The notes: a model not told the origin generated them from the sequence alone. Numbered from the stretch's first letter, positions 1 to 9,637 are shown. The stretch: DNA of 64,000 bases from Bacillota bacterium (GCA_026627385.1 JAPNUR010000004.1:1-64000), one strand, 5' to 3'. A program made the numbers and translations.

Positions 1-134
1 TGTCCACCGCGGTCCCGGCCAGCTTCCTGCAAATGCATCCCCAGGTCACCTTTGTACTAGATGGTGCGGCAAGTCGGCTTTTACCCCAAGCGCATTATGT
101 GAGCGTGGAGGAAGCGAAGACGGTCTTGGGCTAG
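1..134 (+). CDS. C-terminal end of an unidentified protein (partial)
   Basis: The window opens inside a reading frame with codons from position 3 that stays open for 43 codons and stops with TAG at 132-134. The visible tail contains PASFLQMHPQVTFVLD followed by a stretch ending EEAKTVLG. It lies 44 bases before the acetyltransferase gene on the same strand, so the two may be co-transcribed. The wording resembles tails of sugar-isomerase or sugar-kinase type proteins, but too little is visible for an assignment. Confidence 0.45.
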   Translation, partial: STAVPASFLQMHPQVTFVLDGAASRLLPQAHYVSVEEAKTVLG

Positions 135-178
135 GTGCGCAACGCCTGGTCGATCATGCCGCGAAGGGGTATGAGACA

Positions 179-961
179 GTGGTCACGAGATCAAGCCTTG
201 TGCAAGGATTGGAAGCGTTGGGCATTGTCCGGGGCGACGCCCTGTTGGTGCATTCCTCATTCAAGGCGTTTGGTCAGGTTGACGGCGGAGCACAGACGGT
301 CATCGATGCATTGGCGGAAGTCCTGGGACCGGACGGATTGCTGATCATGCCGACCCATACGTGGGATACGGTTAATGCGCGGCAACCGGTGTTTCACGTG
401 CGGTTGACTCCCTCCATTGTGGGGTATCTTACCGAGGCCTTTCGTCATCGGGCAGGCGCGCGGCGCAGTCGTCATCCCACCCATAGTGTGGCAGCGTTGG
501 GACGGGAAGCCGATGACTTTGTCGCGGGACACGAACGTTGGAGCACCCCCTGCGCCAAAGGATCCCCTTACGGGCGTTTGGTGGACCGTGGTGGGGCTGT
601 GGTATTGCTCGGGGTCGACCTATCGAGGATGACGCTGTTTCATGGCTTTGAAGAGTGGGCTGACCTGCCGTGGCTGTTTAATCGGGAAGAGATACTTTAT
701 ACGGTGCTGGACAATGGTGAGGTACTTACCGTCCCGAGTCGACGGCATACCAATCTTCCTGAATACGCGCGCGACTTCCCGGCGCTGGAACCCTGGCTTA
801 AGCGCCGCGGATTGATCCAGTCTGTGCAGATTGGCCCGGCGACGGTGAGAAAAGTTGAGGCCAAACCGGCGTGGGAGGCCTTGGCGCCACTGTTGCGCGC
901 CTACCCCGACTTATTTTTAGCGGCGCGGAGTCCCGCAAGTGCGGCCGTTCTCAGGGGGTAA
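179..961 (+). CDS. AAC(3)-family N-acetyltransferase
   Basis: A 260-residue protein with the aminoglycoside 3-N-acetyltransferase (YokD/FrbF) fold pattern. Visible family blocks are LLVHSSF near residue 23, MPTHTW near 57, HPTHSVAALG near 98, and SPYGRLVDRGGAVVLLGVD near 128 followed by a TLFH...EEW block. The family transfers acetyl from acetyl-CoA to an amino group. The start is GTG 179, preceded by GAAGGGG at 162-168. Because it heads an operon of oxidoreductases and a NagA-like deacetylase, an amino sugar or other metabolite is a more likely substrate than an antibiotic; that is inference. Confidence 0.82.
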   Translation: MVTRSSLVQGLEALGIVRGDALLVHSSFKAFGQVDGGAQTVIDALAEVLGPDGLLIMPTHTWDTVNARQPVFHVRLTPSIVGYLTEAFRHRAGARRSRHPTHSVAALGREADDFVAGHERWSTPCAKGSPYGRLVDRGGAVVLLGVDLSRMTLFHGFEEWADLPWLFNREEILYTVLDNGEVLTVPSRRHTNLPEYARDFPALEPWLKRRGLIQSVQIGPATVRKVEAKPAWEALAPLLRAYPDLFLAARSPASAAVLRG

Positions 962-1008
962 AGCGCGGTGAGGGATGAAGATCGGGGAAGGCAAGGGAGG
1001 GGAGGCTC

Positions 1009-2055
1009 ATGGGCGATCGGGTGACTTTTGGCATCGTGGGCTGTGGGATTATTGCTGAGAATCATGCGCGGGCTATTGAAGCGTCGCCCGACGCAGACTT
1101 GCTGGCGGTTGCGGATGTGGTGTCGGAGCGTGCACGCGCCTTTGCCGAAGCGCATGGCAGGCCCCAAGCTTATCCCGATTATCGGAGGTTACTGGAGCGC
1201 GACGACATTGCTGTGGTGTGTGTCACTGTCCCGAGCGGCCTTCACGCGGAGGTCGCCATGGCGGCCATGCGGGCGGGAAAACATGTTCTCTGCGAAAAGC
1301 CCCTGGAGATTCGCCGCGATCGCCTGAATCAGATGATTGCGGTGTCAGAAACGACCGGGAGGCAACTGGGGGTGGTCTATCAGCGGCGGACGACGCCGGT
1401 GGCGAAAGCGGCGAAAGCCGCGGTGGACGCCGGCGACTTGGGCCGATTAGTGCTCGGCGATGCACTGTTAAAATATCACCGCAGTGCCGACTATTATCGC
1501 GGTGCCGATTGGCGCGCCACCTGGGCGCTGGATGGTGGCGGGGCGTTGATGAATCAAGGGGTGCACGGGGTGGATTTGCTGCAATGGCTGATGGGGGACA
1601 TTCGGCGGGTGTCCGCGCGGACCGCGACACTGGTCCACGCCATCGAGGTCGAAGATACCGCTGTGGCCTATCTAGAGTTCGCAAGTGGGGCTCTTGGCGT
1701 GATTACGGCCGCCACCTCGATTTATCCTGAACAGCCGACCCGGCTTTCGGTGCACGGAAGCCAGGGGTCGTTGGTGTTTAGCGACCGCGGCGTCGAGGAG
1801 TGGACTGTGCGGGGCGAAGATGTCGCCCCACGCATGGGGGATGTCGCGGGTCTTGATTTCGCCCACGGTCACCGCCCTTTTATTGACAATATGGTCGCGG
1901 TGGTGCGAGATGGTGCGCAGCCCCTGGTGCCAGCCCGGGAGGGGCGCAAGGCTGTCGATGTGATTTTAGCCATTTACGAGTCGAGTCGGCGGGGAATGCC
2001 GGTGGTTGTGACACACGGCGATGACGGGGCATCTGAGGAGACGTCGAGGTCGTGA
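1009..2055 (+). CDS. Gfo/Idh/MocA family NAD(P)-dependent oxidoreductase
   Basis: A 348-residue sugar or inositol dehydrogenase-type protein. The N-terminal Rossmann fold shows GIVGCGIIAENHA (GxGxxA) at about residue 7, followed by the CEKPLEI block near 95, where the Lys is the family catalytic residue. The C-terminal half has the usual GGGALMNQGVHGVDLLQWL helix. The start ATG 1009 has a strong GGAGGGGAGG site upstream. Its stop overlaps the GTG start of the NagA-like gene by four bases, indicating translational coupling. It probably oxidises a sugar or aminosugar derivative; the substrate cannot be read from sequence. Confidence 0.9.
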   Translation: MGDRVTFGIVGCGIIAENHARAIEASPDADLLAVADVVSERARAFAEAHGRPQAYPDYRRLLERDDIAVVCVTVPSGLHAEVAMAAMRAGKHVLCEKPLEIRRDRLNQMIAVSETTGRQLGVVYQRRTTPVAKAAKAAVDAGDLGRLVLGDALLKYHRSADYYRGADWRATWALDGGGALMNQGVHGVDLLQWLMGDIRRVSARTATLVHAIEVEDTAVAYLEFASGALGVITAATSIYPEQPTRLSVHGSQGSLVFSDRGVEEWTVRGEDVAPRMGDVAGLDFAHGHRPFIDNMVAVVRDGAQPLVPAREGRKAVDVILAIYESSRRGMPVVVTHGDDGASEETSRS

Positions 2056-3206
2056 AGGGGAGACCAGCTGGCCTAATTGCGTATAATGTGCTCGCTGGGG
2101 GATGGGAACGGGTCACCGTGTCTCCCCGTACGGGGGCGGTGGATCGGCATCCGTGTGCGAACCCAGCACGTGAACCCGAGTGGTATCTCATCCCCGGACT
2201 GACCGACATTCAAGTCAATGGCGTGGACTCCATTGATTTTAACCAGGTCACGTTAACCCCTAACGACGTGCGTCAGGCGGTGGACATCCTGATCCAGCAT
2301 GGCGTGACGCGATGTTGCCCCACCGTGATCACTCGCCCGCGGGAGGATACGGAAGCGATCCTTAGGGTATTGGCGACGGCGTGTGCCCGGGATGGCAGGG
2401 TGGACGCGGCTGTGGCAGGTATTCATCTGGAAGGGCCTTACCTGTCTGCGGAGGATGGACCACGCGGAGCTCACCAGCGCGAATGGATTCGGGATCCTGA
2501 CTGGGAGGAGTTTTGGGGGTGGCAACGGGCGGCTGAAGGCCGGATTCGGTTAGTCACGGTGGCGCCGGAACGGCGGGGAGCTCGGGGGTTCATACGCCAA
2601 GCGACCGCCATCGGTGTGATTGTGGCGCTAGGGCATCACGCGGCGGACGATGACGACATCATGGACGCCGTGCAGGCGGGCGCCCGCCTCGTGACCCATT
2701 TTGGTAACGGGGCACACCCCGTTCTTCCGCGACATCCCAATTATCTCTGGACCCAGCTGGCTCATCCTGACCTTTGGCTCTCCGTGATTGGCGATGGCAT
2801 TCATCTGCCAGCCTCGGTGCTCCAGGTCGTCTTTCGCCAAAAACCGCATCGCGTCATGCTCATCAGCGACCTTATTGCTGATCCCAGGGTGGACGATGAG
2901 GGGGTCATGCGCGCCATTGGACAGCAGGTGACAACGGTGGAGGAACGCGTTGGACTTTGGAACGCTCCACAGCTGTTAGCCGGATCGTGCACTCCGCTCT
3001 CAGAGGTGCTGCTAAGAACGGTCGGGATGGTGGGCGATCTCGCGGGAGTTCTTGAGGCGGCGACCGTCACACCGGGGCGTCTCTTGGGATGGTCATCCGA
3101 AAACATTATGCGCGATTGGGTAGTCTGTCGCTTCGATTCTCGGACTTTGACGGTCAAGTGGGTCATGCAGGAAAATCAGTTGCTTTACGACAACGCGGAT
3201 GCGTAA
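2052..3206 (+). CDS. N-acetylglucosamine-6-phosphate deacetylase-like amidohydrolase
   Basis: A 384-residue member of the NagA branch of amidohydrolases. The first metal motif reads PGLTDIQVNG, the QxN form also found in E. coli NagA, which uses a single metal. It is followed by IHLEGPYLS (metal Glu), a GHHAADD block, THFGNGAHP in place of the usual THLFNAM, DGIHLP, and ISDLIADPR where a TD-type Asp is normal. The altered THFGNG and ISDLI blocks suggest a substrate different from GlcNAc-6-P. The start is GTG 2052, inside the preceding stop codon (GTGA). Confidence 0.78.
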   Translation: MKGRPAGLIAYNVLAGGWERVTVSPRTGAVDRHPCANPAREPEWYLIPGLTDIQVNGVDSIDFNQVTLTPNDVRQAVDILIQHGVTRCCPTVITRPREDTEAILRVLATACARDGRVDAAVAGIHLEGPYLSAEDGPRGAHQREWIRDPDWEEFWGWQRAAEGRIRLVTVAPERRGARGFIRQATAIGVIVALGHHAADDDDIMDAVQAGARLVTHFGNGAHPVLPRHPNYLWTQLAHPDLWLSVIGDGIHLPASVLQVVFRQKPHRVMLISDLIADPRVDDEGVMRAIGQQVTTVEERVGLWNAPQLLAGSCTPLSEVLLRTVGMVGDLAGVLEAATVTPGRLLGWSSENIMRDWVVCRFDSRTLTVKWVMQENQLLYDNADA

Positions 3207-3228
3207 TCAGGCAAAGGAGGTTATGTTA

Positions 3229-4137
3229 GTGTCAGAAAAGATCTCGATTCGCGTGGGGATTATCGGCCTCGATACCAATCACGTTGTACAGTTTACGGAA
3301 TTGCTCAATGATCCCACCCATCAATTTCATGTGACAGGTGCTACCGTGACCGTAGCATATCCTGGAGGCTCTGCCGACTTTCCCCTCAGTTATCAGAGAC
3401 TGCCAGACTTTCAGCGAACACTGGAATCTCAGTATGGCGTGACTATGGTGGACTCCGAGGAAGCTGTCGCCGACGCGGCTGATGCCATCCTCCTCGAATC
3501 GGTGGACGGACGCGTTCACGTCGCCCAGTTTGCCCGCATTGCGCCTGCTGGCAAGCCTGTGTTCATTGACAAGCCGTTAGCCGTATCTTCTCGGGACGCG
3601 GATGCCATCGGGGAATTGGCGGACCGCTATCACGTACCCGTGTTCAGTGCCTCAGCGCTCCGCTATGCGGAGAGCTTGGACAGCGCTTTAACAGAACTGG
3701 GCGAAATGCCGATGGGAGCAGACTTTTATGGCCCCATGCCATGGGAGCCACCTACCCCTGGCTGGTTTTGGTATGGAATTCATGTTGTGGAAATGTTGTA
3801 CCGCGCTCTAGGACCTGGATGCTATGCGGTCCAAGCCCTGAGCACTCCCGGAGGGGATCTCTTGGTGGGTATTTGGAAGGATGGCCGTCTCGGCACCGCG
3901 CGGGGTTACCGCGGGCACAATACGTTGTTCGGGGGCCAGCTGCATGGCAGGCAAAATACTACGGTAGTCGACATCCGGCGCGATCGGGTATCCTATTACG
4001 CGCGATTGTTGCAGCAGATTGTTACCATGTTTGACACCAAGAAGGTGCCCGTTCCCTTTGCGGAAACGCGCGAAATCATTCGGTTCTTGGAAGCCGCTCA
4101 GGAAAGCTGGTACGCCGGACACCCGGTCGCGCTGTAG
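3229..4137 (+). CDS. Gfo/Idh/MocA-type oxidoreductase, atypical nucleotide loop
   Basis: About 302 residues. The N-terminus reads GIIGLDTNHVVQF, so the usual GxGxxG dinucleotide loop is replaced by GLDTNH, a form that occurs in one branch of the family. The EKP block appears as FIDKPLAVS, keeping the catalytic Lys. The frame is open from ATG 3199, but the GGAGG site at 3216-3220 is correctly spaced only for GTG 3229. It is the fourth gene of the operon that starts with the acetyltransferase. Cofactor and substrate are unknown. Confidence 0.8.
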   Translation: MSEKISIRVGIIGLDTNHVVQFTELLNDPTHQFHVTGATVTVAYPGGSADFPLSYQRLPDFQRTLESQYGVTMVDSEEAVADAADAILLESVDGRVHVAQFARIAPAGKPVFIDKPLAVSSRDADAIGELADRYHVPVFSASALRYAESLDSALTELGEMPMGADFYGPMPWEPPTPGWFWYGIHVVEMLYRALGPGCYAVQALSTPGGDLLVGIWKDGRLGTARGYRGHNTLFGGQLHGRQNTTVVDIRRDRVSYYARLLQQIVTMFDTKKVPVPFAETREIIRFLEAAQESWYAGHPVAL

Positions 4138-4739
4138 CATGCAGCCCATAGTTCGGACATCTTGGATTATTTCCCCTTATCTCTAGCAATCCCTATGGAG
4201 GATTGTTTTCTTGCGCTTGTGAAATATGAGTGGATGGGTACGAATAGCGTTTGCCTGGGCGCAAGCGCATCGGAGCTCATAAAAACTACTTAAGTTAACG
4301 TAGTTTCTGGATCCAATACCATTATGCCAAATGGAGTGAGTGGAGCATTCGCGACCTCTCCTTATTTGTTAATCCCAGTGGTGGAAGCTTGGGACGAGCC
4401 GCTGGATCTCGTCCATCCGTTTCGTCCATCCTGAATCGTGGTGGATTCAAGCTATTCCCGGAAAGCCTTTCCTGCTCGCGATGCGATCGCCAAGTGTGTG
4501 TGCGGATGACTTTGGTCACACCCTAACCCTTCATCGTTCCGCAGCGTGTGAGTCGAGCGCGGGAGGCTTTGTACCAAGAACCAGGGATGCAAATGGACGC
4601 TCCGCTTTGCTAAGTAAAAGATCGGAGGCCCCGGGGGATTGGGATTATTAAATCACAGGCGGAGTAGGATGAGGCTCGTCGCCCCTGTTCTTAGAGTATG
4701 GGATTTGTTAGACTCGTCAGTACTAACAGTGTGTGTGAA
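4138..4739. other. Non-coding stretch with one hairpin
   Basis: No convincing gene is seen between the oxidoreductase and the IS256 element. A perfect 7-bp inverted repeat (AAACTAC at 4283-4289 and GTAGTTT at 4300-4306) encloses a TTAAGTTAAC loop. It lacks a clear T tract, so it could be an operator or a weak terminator. Confidence 0.4.
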
Positions 4740-4773
4740 GGCGTGGCGGTCAAGTCCTGGTTTGTGTGTAAAA
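4740..4773 (+). repeat. Target duplication and left inverted repeat of the IS256 element
   Basis: The direct repeat GGCGTGGC (4740-4747) is followed by the left terminal inverted repeat 4748-4773, whose inner part is TTGTGTGTAAAA. Confidence 0.85.
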
Positions 4774-6130
4774 TTGGTCCCTTGGTCCGGGAGCGGTTAC
4801 GCGACGGATACTGCTCCGGAATCCGGCGGCGTGTTCGACGCGGCAGACCGTTTGGTCTCCCAGTAGGGTTCGAGATTCAGATACCGTGGGCCTGTGGTCC
4901 ACGCCTCGTGCTGCTCCAGTAACAGGGCCCCCAAGAGGCGAATCGCCGACTCTCGGTTCGGAAAGATAGGGATCACCCGTTCCCGGCGCCGGATCTCGGC
5001 GTTGAGCCGCTCGACGCCATTCGTGGGGCGCAATCGCTGGCGTAGCGGCTCGGGGAGCTGCAACACCGCCAGCGCGTCCTCGAGCCCGTCCTCGAGCAGC
5101 GCCAGCGCCCGGGGAGCGCGCTCGGCAAAGTCCTGGAAGAGTTTCTCCCACAAGATGTCGACGGTGGCCCGATCGGGGGCCTCAAAGAGCGTGCGGAGGC
5201 GCCCGGGGAGCTCGGCCTGCACCGCTTTGGGGGCGGCCTCGAGGAGGTTCCGCGTCAGGTGCGTTTGACAGCGCTGCCCACGGGCGCCTGGGAACTGCTG
5301 TGCGATCGCCTGCCGCAGCCCACGGGGGTCATCCGACACCACGAGGTCGACCCCCGTGAGTCCCCGATCCTTGAGGTCGGTCAACACGGTGGTCCACGTC
5401 TGCTGCGACTCACTGTCCCCGATCCCAAACCCCAGCATGTCCCGGTACCCGGTCTCATGGATCCCGGTCACGACACAGCCGCTCCGCGGCCGCACAGCCC
5501 CGTTCTCGCGGATTTTCAGCACCAACGCATCGACGATCAAGAACGGGTACCGGGGCTCCGCTAGGGACCGCGTCCGCCATTGCTTCACAGCCGCGTCGAG
5601 GCCTTTCGCCAACTCGGAGACCGTGGACTGGGAAAATTGCGCACCACAGAGCTCTTCGGTGACCCGTCGGATTTTGCGGGTGGACACCCCATTCACCACC
5701 CTTGCCATCAACGGGCACACGAGCGCTTTTTCGTGTCGCTGATAGCGATCAAAGAGTGCGGGACTGAATTCACCGTCCCGCGTGCGCGGAACGGCCAGCG
5801 TCCACGGGCCAACACGCGTCGTCAATTGCCGGCTGCGATAGCCATTGCGATACCCTTGCCGCCCTTCGGTCCGCTCATACCGGTCGGCTTGAAGGTATTC
5901 GGTCACTTCGGCGTCTAACACCTGATTTAAGACCTGTTGCACTCACTGAGATAACGCCTGATCTTTTTGCGCCACCAGGGCTTGGATTGTTTGATCATCC
6001 AGCGTAATCTGATAGTGAGCCATTGCGTGACCCTCCTTAAGATTTGTGGTTGTCGCTTTCACATCGACCAAGGGATCCCAATGGCTCCTAAAATCTTTAG
6101 GCCTTTTTACACACAATACCGGACTCTACT
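4748..6130. mobile_element. IS256-family insertion sequence, 1383 bp
   Basis: The element carries a mutator-type transposase on the minus strand. Its ends are imperfect 26-bp inverted repeats (20 of 26 match by hand alignment) sharing TTGTGTGTAAAA at the inner side. It is flanked by a perfect 8-bp direct repeat GGCGTGGC at 4740-4747 and 6131-6138, the target duplication size expected of the family. Intact duplications imply a transposition event without later rearrangement. The right end lies 52 bases before the glpK start, so the element probably separated glpK from its original promoter. Confidence 0.9.
4797..6023 (-). pseudogene. IS256-family transposase interrupted by an in-frame TGA
   Basis: Translation should start at ATG 6023, which has an AAGGAGG site just upstream, giving MAHYQITLDDQTIQALVAQ. 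Codon 27 is TGA (5945-5943). The same frame then continues for 381 residues with all mutator-family blocks: ERTEGRQGYRNGYRSRQL, FLIVDALVLKIRE, VVSDDPRGLRQAI, and TNGVERLNAEIRRRERV near the C-terminus. A GTG directly follows the TGA and could reinitiate, but without its own ribosome site. Total length (408 codons plus stop) is normal for the family. It is either a nonsense mutant or expressed at a low level by readthrough or reinitiation. Confidence 0.85.
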
Positions 6131-6138
6131 GGCGTGGC
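6105..6138 (-). repeat. Right inverted repeat and target duplication of the IS256 element
   Basis: On the plus strand TTTTACACACAA begins the right terminal repeat (6105-6130), followed by the second GGCGTGGC copy at 6131-6138. Confidence 0.85.
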
Positions 6139-6182
6139 CTTTCTACAGCACCATAATCTAGTCGGTGACAGGGGCGACTGGT

Positions 6183-7694
6183 ATGCACGAAGATTATATT
6201 TTGGCCCTGGACCAGGGGAGTACCTCCTCTCGCGCTCTCTTGTTCAACCACCGTGGCGAGATTCTGGCTAGGGGACAGGTCCCCCTTTCGGTTAAGTTAC
6301 CGCGACCAGGGTGGGTTGAACACGATCCGGAAGAGATTTGGCAATCCATAGCCCAGGCGGTGGACCGTGTGTTTCAAGAGAAACCAGATGCGCGCGACCA
6401 TGTGGTGGCCGTCGGTTTAGCTAATCAACGGGAAACTGTGGTGGTCTGGGATAAAGCGACGGGGCGGGCGGTGGCGCCAGCCATTTCTTGGCAATGCCGG
6501 CGAACGACAGAGATTTGCCAATATTTGAAATCCCGGGGGCTCAACGATGGGGTGCACGAAAAGACGGGATTGACCCTTGACCCTTATTTTTCGGCAACTA
6601 AGATGTCGTGGCTCTTGAACCATGATCCCGAGCTTCGGCGCTTGGACCAAAACCACCGATTGGCGGTGGGGACCGTGGACAGCTGGCTATTGTACCACCT
6701 GACGGGAGGGCAGCATCTGACAGATGTCTCCAACGCCTCCCGCACCCTCTTGTTCAACCTTCACACCCTGTCATGGGATGCGGACCTTTTAGACGTGTTC
6801 GGCGTGCCAGCCCACATTTTGCCCCAGGTGGTGGACAGTGCAGGAACGGATGTGATGACCCAAGGAGGATGGTTTTCGCGCTCCCTACCTATTGCAGGGA
6901 TTGCCGGCGACCAGCAAGCGTCGTTATTTGGCCATGGCTGCCTTCGGCCGGGCATGATCAAAAGCACCTATGGCACCGGGGCCTTTGTGCTCATGAATAC
7001 CGGTCCGACTCCCGTGGCAAATCCAGGAGTCCTGTTGTCCACCGTCGCTTGGCGCATGCGGGGCGAGACGCACTACGCGTTGGAAGGTTCCCTGTTTGCC
7101 AGTGGGTCGGTCGTTGAATGGCTCCGGGACAACCTGGAGTTGATTCATGAGTTGTACGACTCCGAAGTGATGGCTTTCTCGGTGGCAGATACGGCGGGCG
7201 TGTACTTTGTGCCGGCCTTTGTGGGCTTAGGAGCACCGTATTGGGACAGCGACGCTCGTGGTACCATTGTGGGATTGACACGCAATGCGCGGAAGGCACA
7301 CCTAGTGCGTGCAGCGCTGGAATCCTCGGCTTTTCAAACGCGAGATATTATTGAGACGATGATCAAGGAAAGCGGGTACCCAGTCTCGCGCCTGTCGGTG
7401 GATGGCGGACTCAGTTACAATCGTTTTTTCACGCAATTTCAGGCCGATGTGCTCGGCGTCCCCGTCAAGGTACCCTCGGTCAAGGAGTTGACAGCGTTAG
7501 GTGCGGCAGCCTTGGCGGCCGAAGCGATCGGATGGGATACGTCCTCGTGGAGATCTTCCGCCAATGGAGATGAGGTTTATTGGCCTCAGATGACGGCTAA
7601 TGAGCGCGATCACCGCTATGGAGAGTGGCGAAAAGCGGTGAAGCGTGCGCTGGGCTGGGCCGAGAATGAGATTTCCAAGGATCTTCGTTGCTGA
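6183..7694 (+). CDS. glpK: Glycerol kinase
   Basis: An FGGY-family kinase of about 503 residues that phosphorylates glycerol to sn-glycerol-3-phosphate in the cytoplasm. Diagnostic blocks are YILALDQGSTSSRA at the N-terminus, ANQRETVVVWD with the glycerol-binding Arg-Glu pair, DPYFSATKMSWLL, the AGIAGDQQASLFG block with the catalytic Asp, and YGTGAFVLMNTG. The frame is open from GTG 6165, but ATG 6183 gives the canonical N-terminus. No glpF or glpD is adjacent. The upstream region is cut by the IS256 element 52 bases before the start, so its promoter may lie in or near the IS. Confidence 0.93.
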   Translation: MHEDYILALDQGSTSSRALLFNHRGEILARGQVPLSVKLPRPGWVEHDPEEIWQSIAQAVDRVFQEKPDARDHVVAVGLANQRETVVVWDKATGRAVAPAISWQCRRTTEICQYLKSRGLNDGVHEKTGLTLDPYFSATKMSWLLNHDPELRRLDQNHRLAVGTVDSWLLYHLTGGQHLTDVSNASRTLLFNLHTLSWDADLLDVFGVPAHILPQVVDSAGTDVMTQGGWFSRSLPIAGIAGDQQASLFGHGCLRPGMIKSTYGTGAFVLMNTGPTPVANPGVLLSTVAWRMRGETHYALEGSLFASGSVVEWLRDNLELIHELYDSEVMAFSVADTAGVYFVPAFVGLGAPYWDSDARGTIVGLTRNARKAHLVRAALESSAFQTRDIIETMIKESGYPVSRLSVDGGLSYNRFFTQFQADVLGVPVKVPSVKELTALGAAALAAEAIGWDTSSWRSSANGDEVYWPQMTANERDHRYGEWRKAVKRALGWAENEISKDLRC

Positions 7695-7973
7695 GTCCTT
7701 TGCGGTTGGATCGGGAGCTACTCGTGGGCCGGTCACCTTACGAGATACAGCAACCCAGTGAAAATTTTGACCAAGCGTGGCCGGGCACCGACAACGGTTT
7801 GTTCGCCATCGAATGCCTAAAATCCGACCAACGAGTCAGGTTCCTCCCTCTAGCGGTTATCGACGACGAAGGGGTCAGAGGCGTGCAATAGTCTTTCTGG
7901 ACCGCCATCAACAGCAGCCGTTGAGCTCTACCGACCGTATCCTGAGGGACATCGACAAATTGTATGCCGCGAC

Positions 7974-8789
7974 TTAGCGTAACCAGCTATCGACCGCGCC
8001 CAGCAAGGTCACGTCAGATGAGAATACTGGAAGGATCTGAACGGATTGCTGGGCGATGGGATGGATTTTCCACGAGGGCGGAAGGGTTTTATGGGGAAAC
8101 AGGGCATCAAATGCCGCCAGGCCAAAGCCTCCACTGATAAAGACCCGCGGCACATCGAGGAGCCCTGTCAATAAGGTTACGGCCTCATATAAGGCGTTAG
8201 AGGCTAATTGAAATGCTGCGCGTGCAGTGGGATCTCCACGATGCCAATTTGTTAGTGCATCTTCAGCCGTTTGGCATGCCGAAAGTCGCGCGACGGCTGG
8301 ACCCGAGGCAGTCTCTTCCAGCGGGTGGCGGTTCACCCGTAGGCTGCCAAACACGCCCGTGATCCCGTGACGACCTGACAAGATATGGCCGTCTATGCAA
8401 AGGGCGCCGCCAATGCCAGTGCCAATGGTCAATAAAAGGGCGTGGTGCCAAGCTACTCTATCGTGCCATCGCTGACCCCTTAATGCGGCGTGACCGTCGT
8501 TGATCACCCGAATAGGAACCGACCAGGAGGATAACACCGACGCCATGTCGCGGTTTTCCCAACCGGGTAGGTGCGGACAATAGGTGATTCGCGTTTCTTG
8601 ACAAGCCCCAGCGACGGCCATACCGATGGCATCTATAGACGCGTCTGGGAGACGGCTTTGCAATATGTTCGCCAGGCTCGATGGGTTGATCAATTCCGTG
8701 GGTATGGTGCCTGAGTGCGCTACCTGCCCATATTCATCCATGATGGCCCAGGCTAATTTGGTGCCGCCAAGGTCCAGTGCCAAGAGCAT
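7974..8789 (-). CDS. ROK-family sugar kinase lacking the zinc motif
   Basis: A 271-residue protein starting MLLALDLGGTKLAWAI from ATG 8789, with a GGAGGAAG site upstream; the frame extends to 8852 without support. It has the phosphate loop DLGGTK, the catalytic VINDGHAALRG block and the LTIGTGIGGALCIDG block of the ROK family. The expected EHGH and CxCGxxGC zinc-binding segment is missing: after ITGVFGSLRVNRHPLEE the protein runs directly into the ASGPA block. It is divergent from a GntR/UTRA regulator and probably phosphorylates a sugar or aminosugar such as ManNAc or GlcNAc. The missing zinc site makes activity uncertain. Confidence 0.82.
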   Translation of the reverse strand: MLLALDLGGTKLAWAIMDEYGQVAHSGTIPTELINPSSLANILQSRLPDASIDAIGMAVAGACQETRITYCPHLPGWENRDMASVLSSWSVPIRVINDGHAALRGQRWHDRVAWHHALLLTIGTGIGGALCIDGHILSGRHGITGVFGSLRVNRHPLEETASGPAVARLSACQTAEDALTNWHRGDPTARAAFQLASNALYEAVTLLTGLLDVPRVFISGGFGLAAFDALFPHKTLPPSWKIHPIAQQSVQILPVFSSDVTLLGAVDSWLR

Positions 8790-8896
8790 AATGCTTCCTC
8801 CGACAATGTTTTTTCTCAGCGTAGCAGGATTTTTGCGGGAAATAAAGAACATGTTGACATATCAATAGATTAAGTGATGTGATGGGAGTGACCGCA

Positions 8897-9637
8897 ATGA
8901 TCGAACGGCGCAGTGTGCTCCCCCTCTACTATCAAGTTCAAGAATACTTGCGGCAGCAAATCGATACCGGAGCGTGGAAGCCTGGCGACCAAATTTTGAC
9001 GGAACGCCAACTCTGCGAACTATTCGGTGTCAGTCGCATTACCATAGTGAAAGCGCTGACCCGATTGGTCGAAGAGGGCTACCTCGTGCGGGAACAGGGT
9101 AAAGGCACTTTCGTTGCGTACCGCCCGCTCATCATCTCGCCTCCCCGCCTCCGTAGCTTCACCGAGGATATGGCCCAACGGGGTCTCAAAGCCGGGAGTC
9201 GCATACTGAGTTATGGTGTTCAACCTTGTCCCGCACACGTTCGCACGATACTCGAATTGCCCGATGGCGACGCCGATCTGGTTTGGGTGGTGGAACGTCT
9301 ACGCACCGCGAACGGCGAACCGATGGGATTGCAACGCGCTTACCTGCCGTATGCTCGCTTTTCGGAACTGGGATCCCTCTTAGCAGACGACGTATCTTTA
9401 TACCAGATTCTGGCGCAGCACTACCAGGCGCATCCGGTTCGAGCGGTTGAGACCTATAGTGCGGTGGCGCTTAGCGACGCCGAAGCTGCGCTGTTAAAGC
9501 AGGTGTCGGGGTGTCCCGCCTTTGCAGTGGAGCGAACCACATGGGCCTCCGATGGAGCAATCATCGAATACGTGCGCTCGGTTATGCGGAGCGACAAATA
9601 TCACTATAGCGTCGAATTGCAACGCACTCAGTCATAG
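8897..9637 (+). CDS. GntR-family (HutC/UTRA) transcriptional regulator
   Basis: About 246 residues. An N-terminal winged helix (residues about 5-70) shows LPLYYQVQEYLRQQI, TERQLCELFGVSRITI and GKGTFV, typical of GntR proteins. The C-terminal UTRA domain binds an effector, often a phosphorylated aminosugar in NagR/DasR-like members. ATG 8897 is chosen because GGGAG at 8884-8888 is correctly spaced; upstream GTG and ATG codons lack a site. It is divergent from the ROK kinase and 20 bases ahead of the SIS isomerase, so it likely regulates both in response to an aminosugar phosphate. Confidence 0.88.
   Translation: MIERRSVLPLYYQVQEYLRQQIDTGAWKPGDQILTERQLCELFGVSRITIVKALTRLVEEGYLVREQGKGTFVAYRPLIISPPRLRSFTEDMAQRGLKAGSRILSYGVQPCPAHVRTILELPDGDADLVWVVERLRTANGEPMGLQRAYLPYARFSELGSLLADDVSLYQILAQHYQAHPVRAVETYSAVALSDAEAALLKQVSGCPAFAVERTTWASDGAIIEYVRSVMRSDKYHYSVELQRTQS

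Noticed and set aside
179-961. Antibiotic resistance gene call for the AAC(3)-like protein
   Set aside because: The fold is shared by many metabolic acetyltransferases, and the operon context is sugar metabolism.
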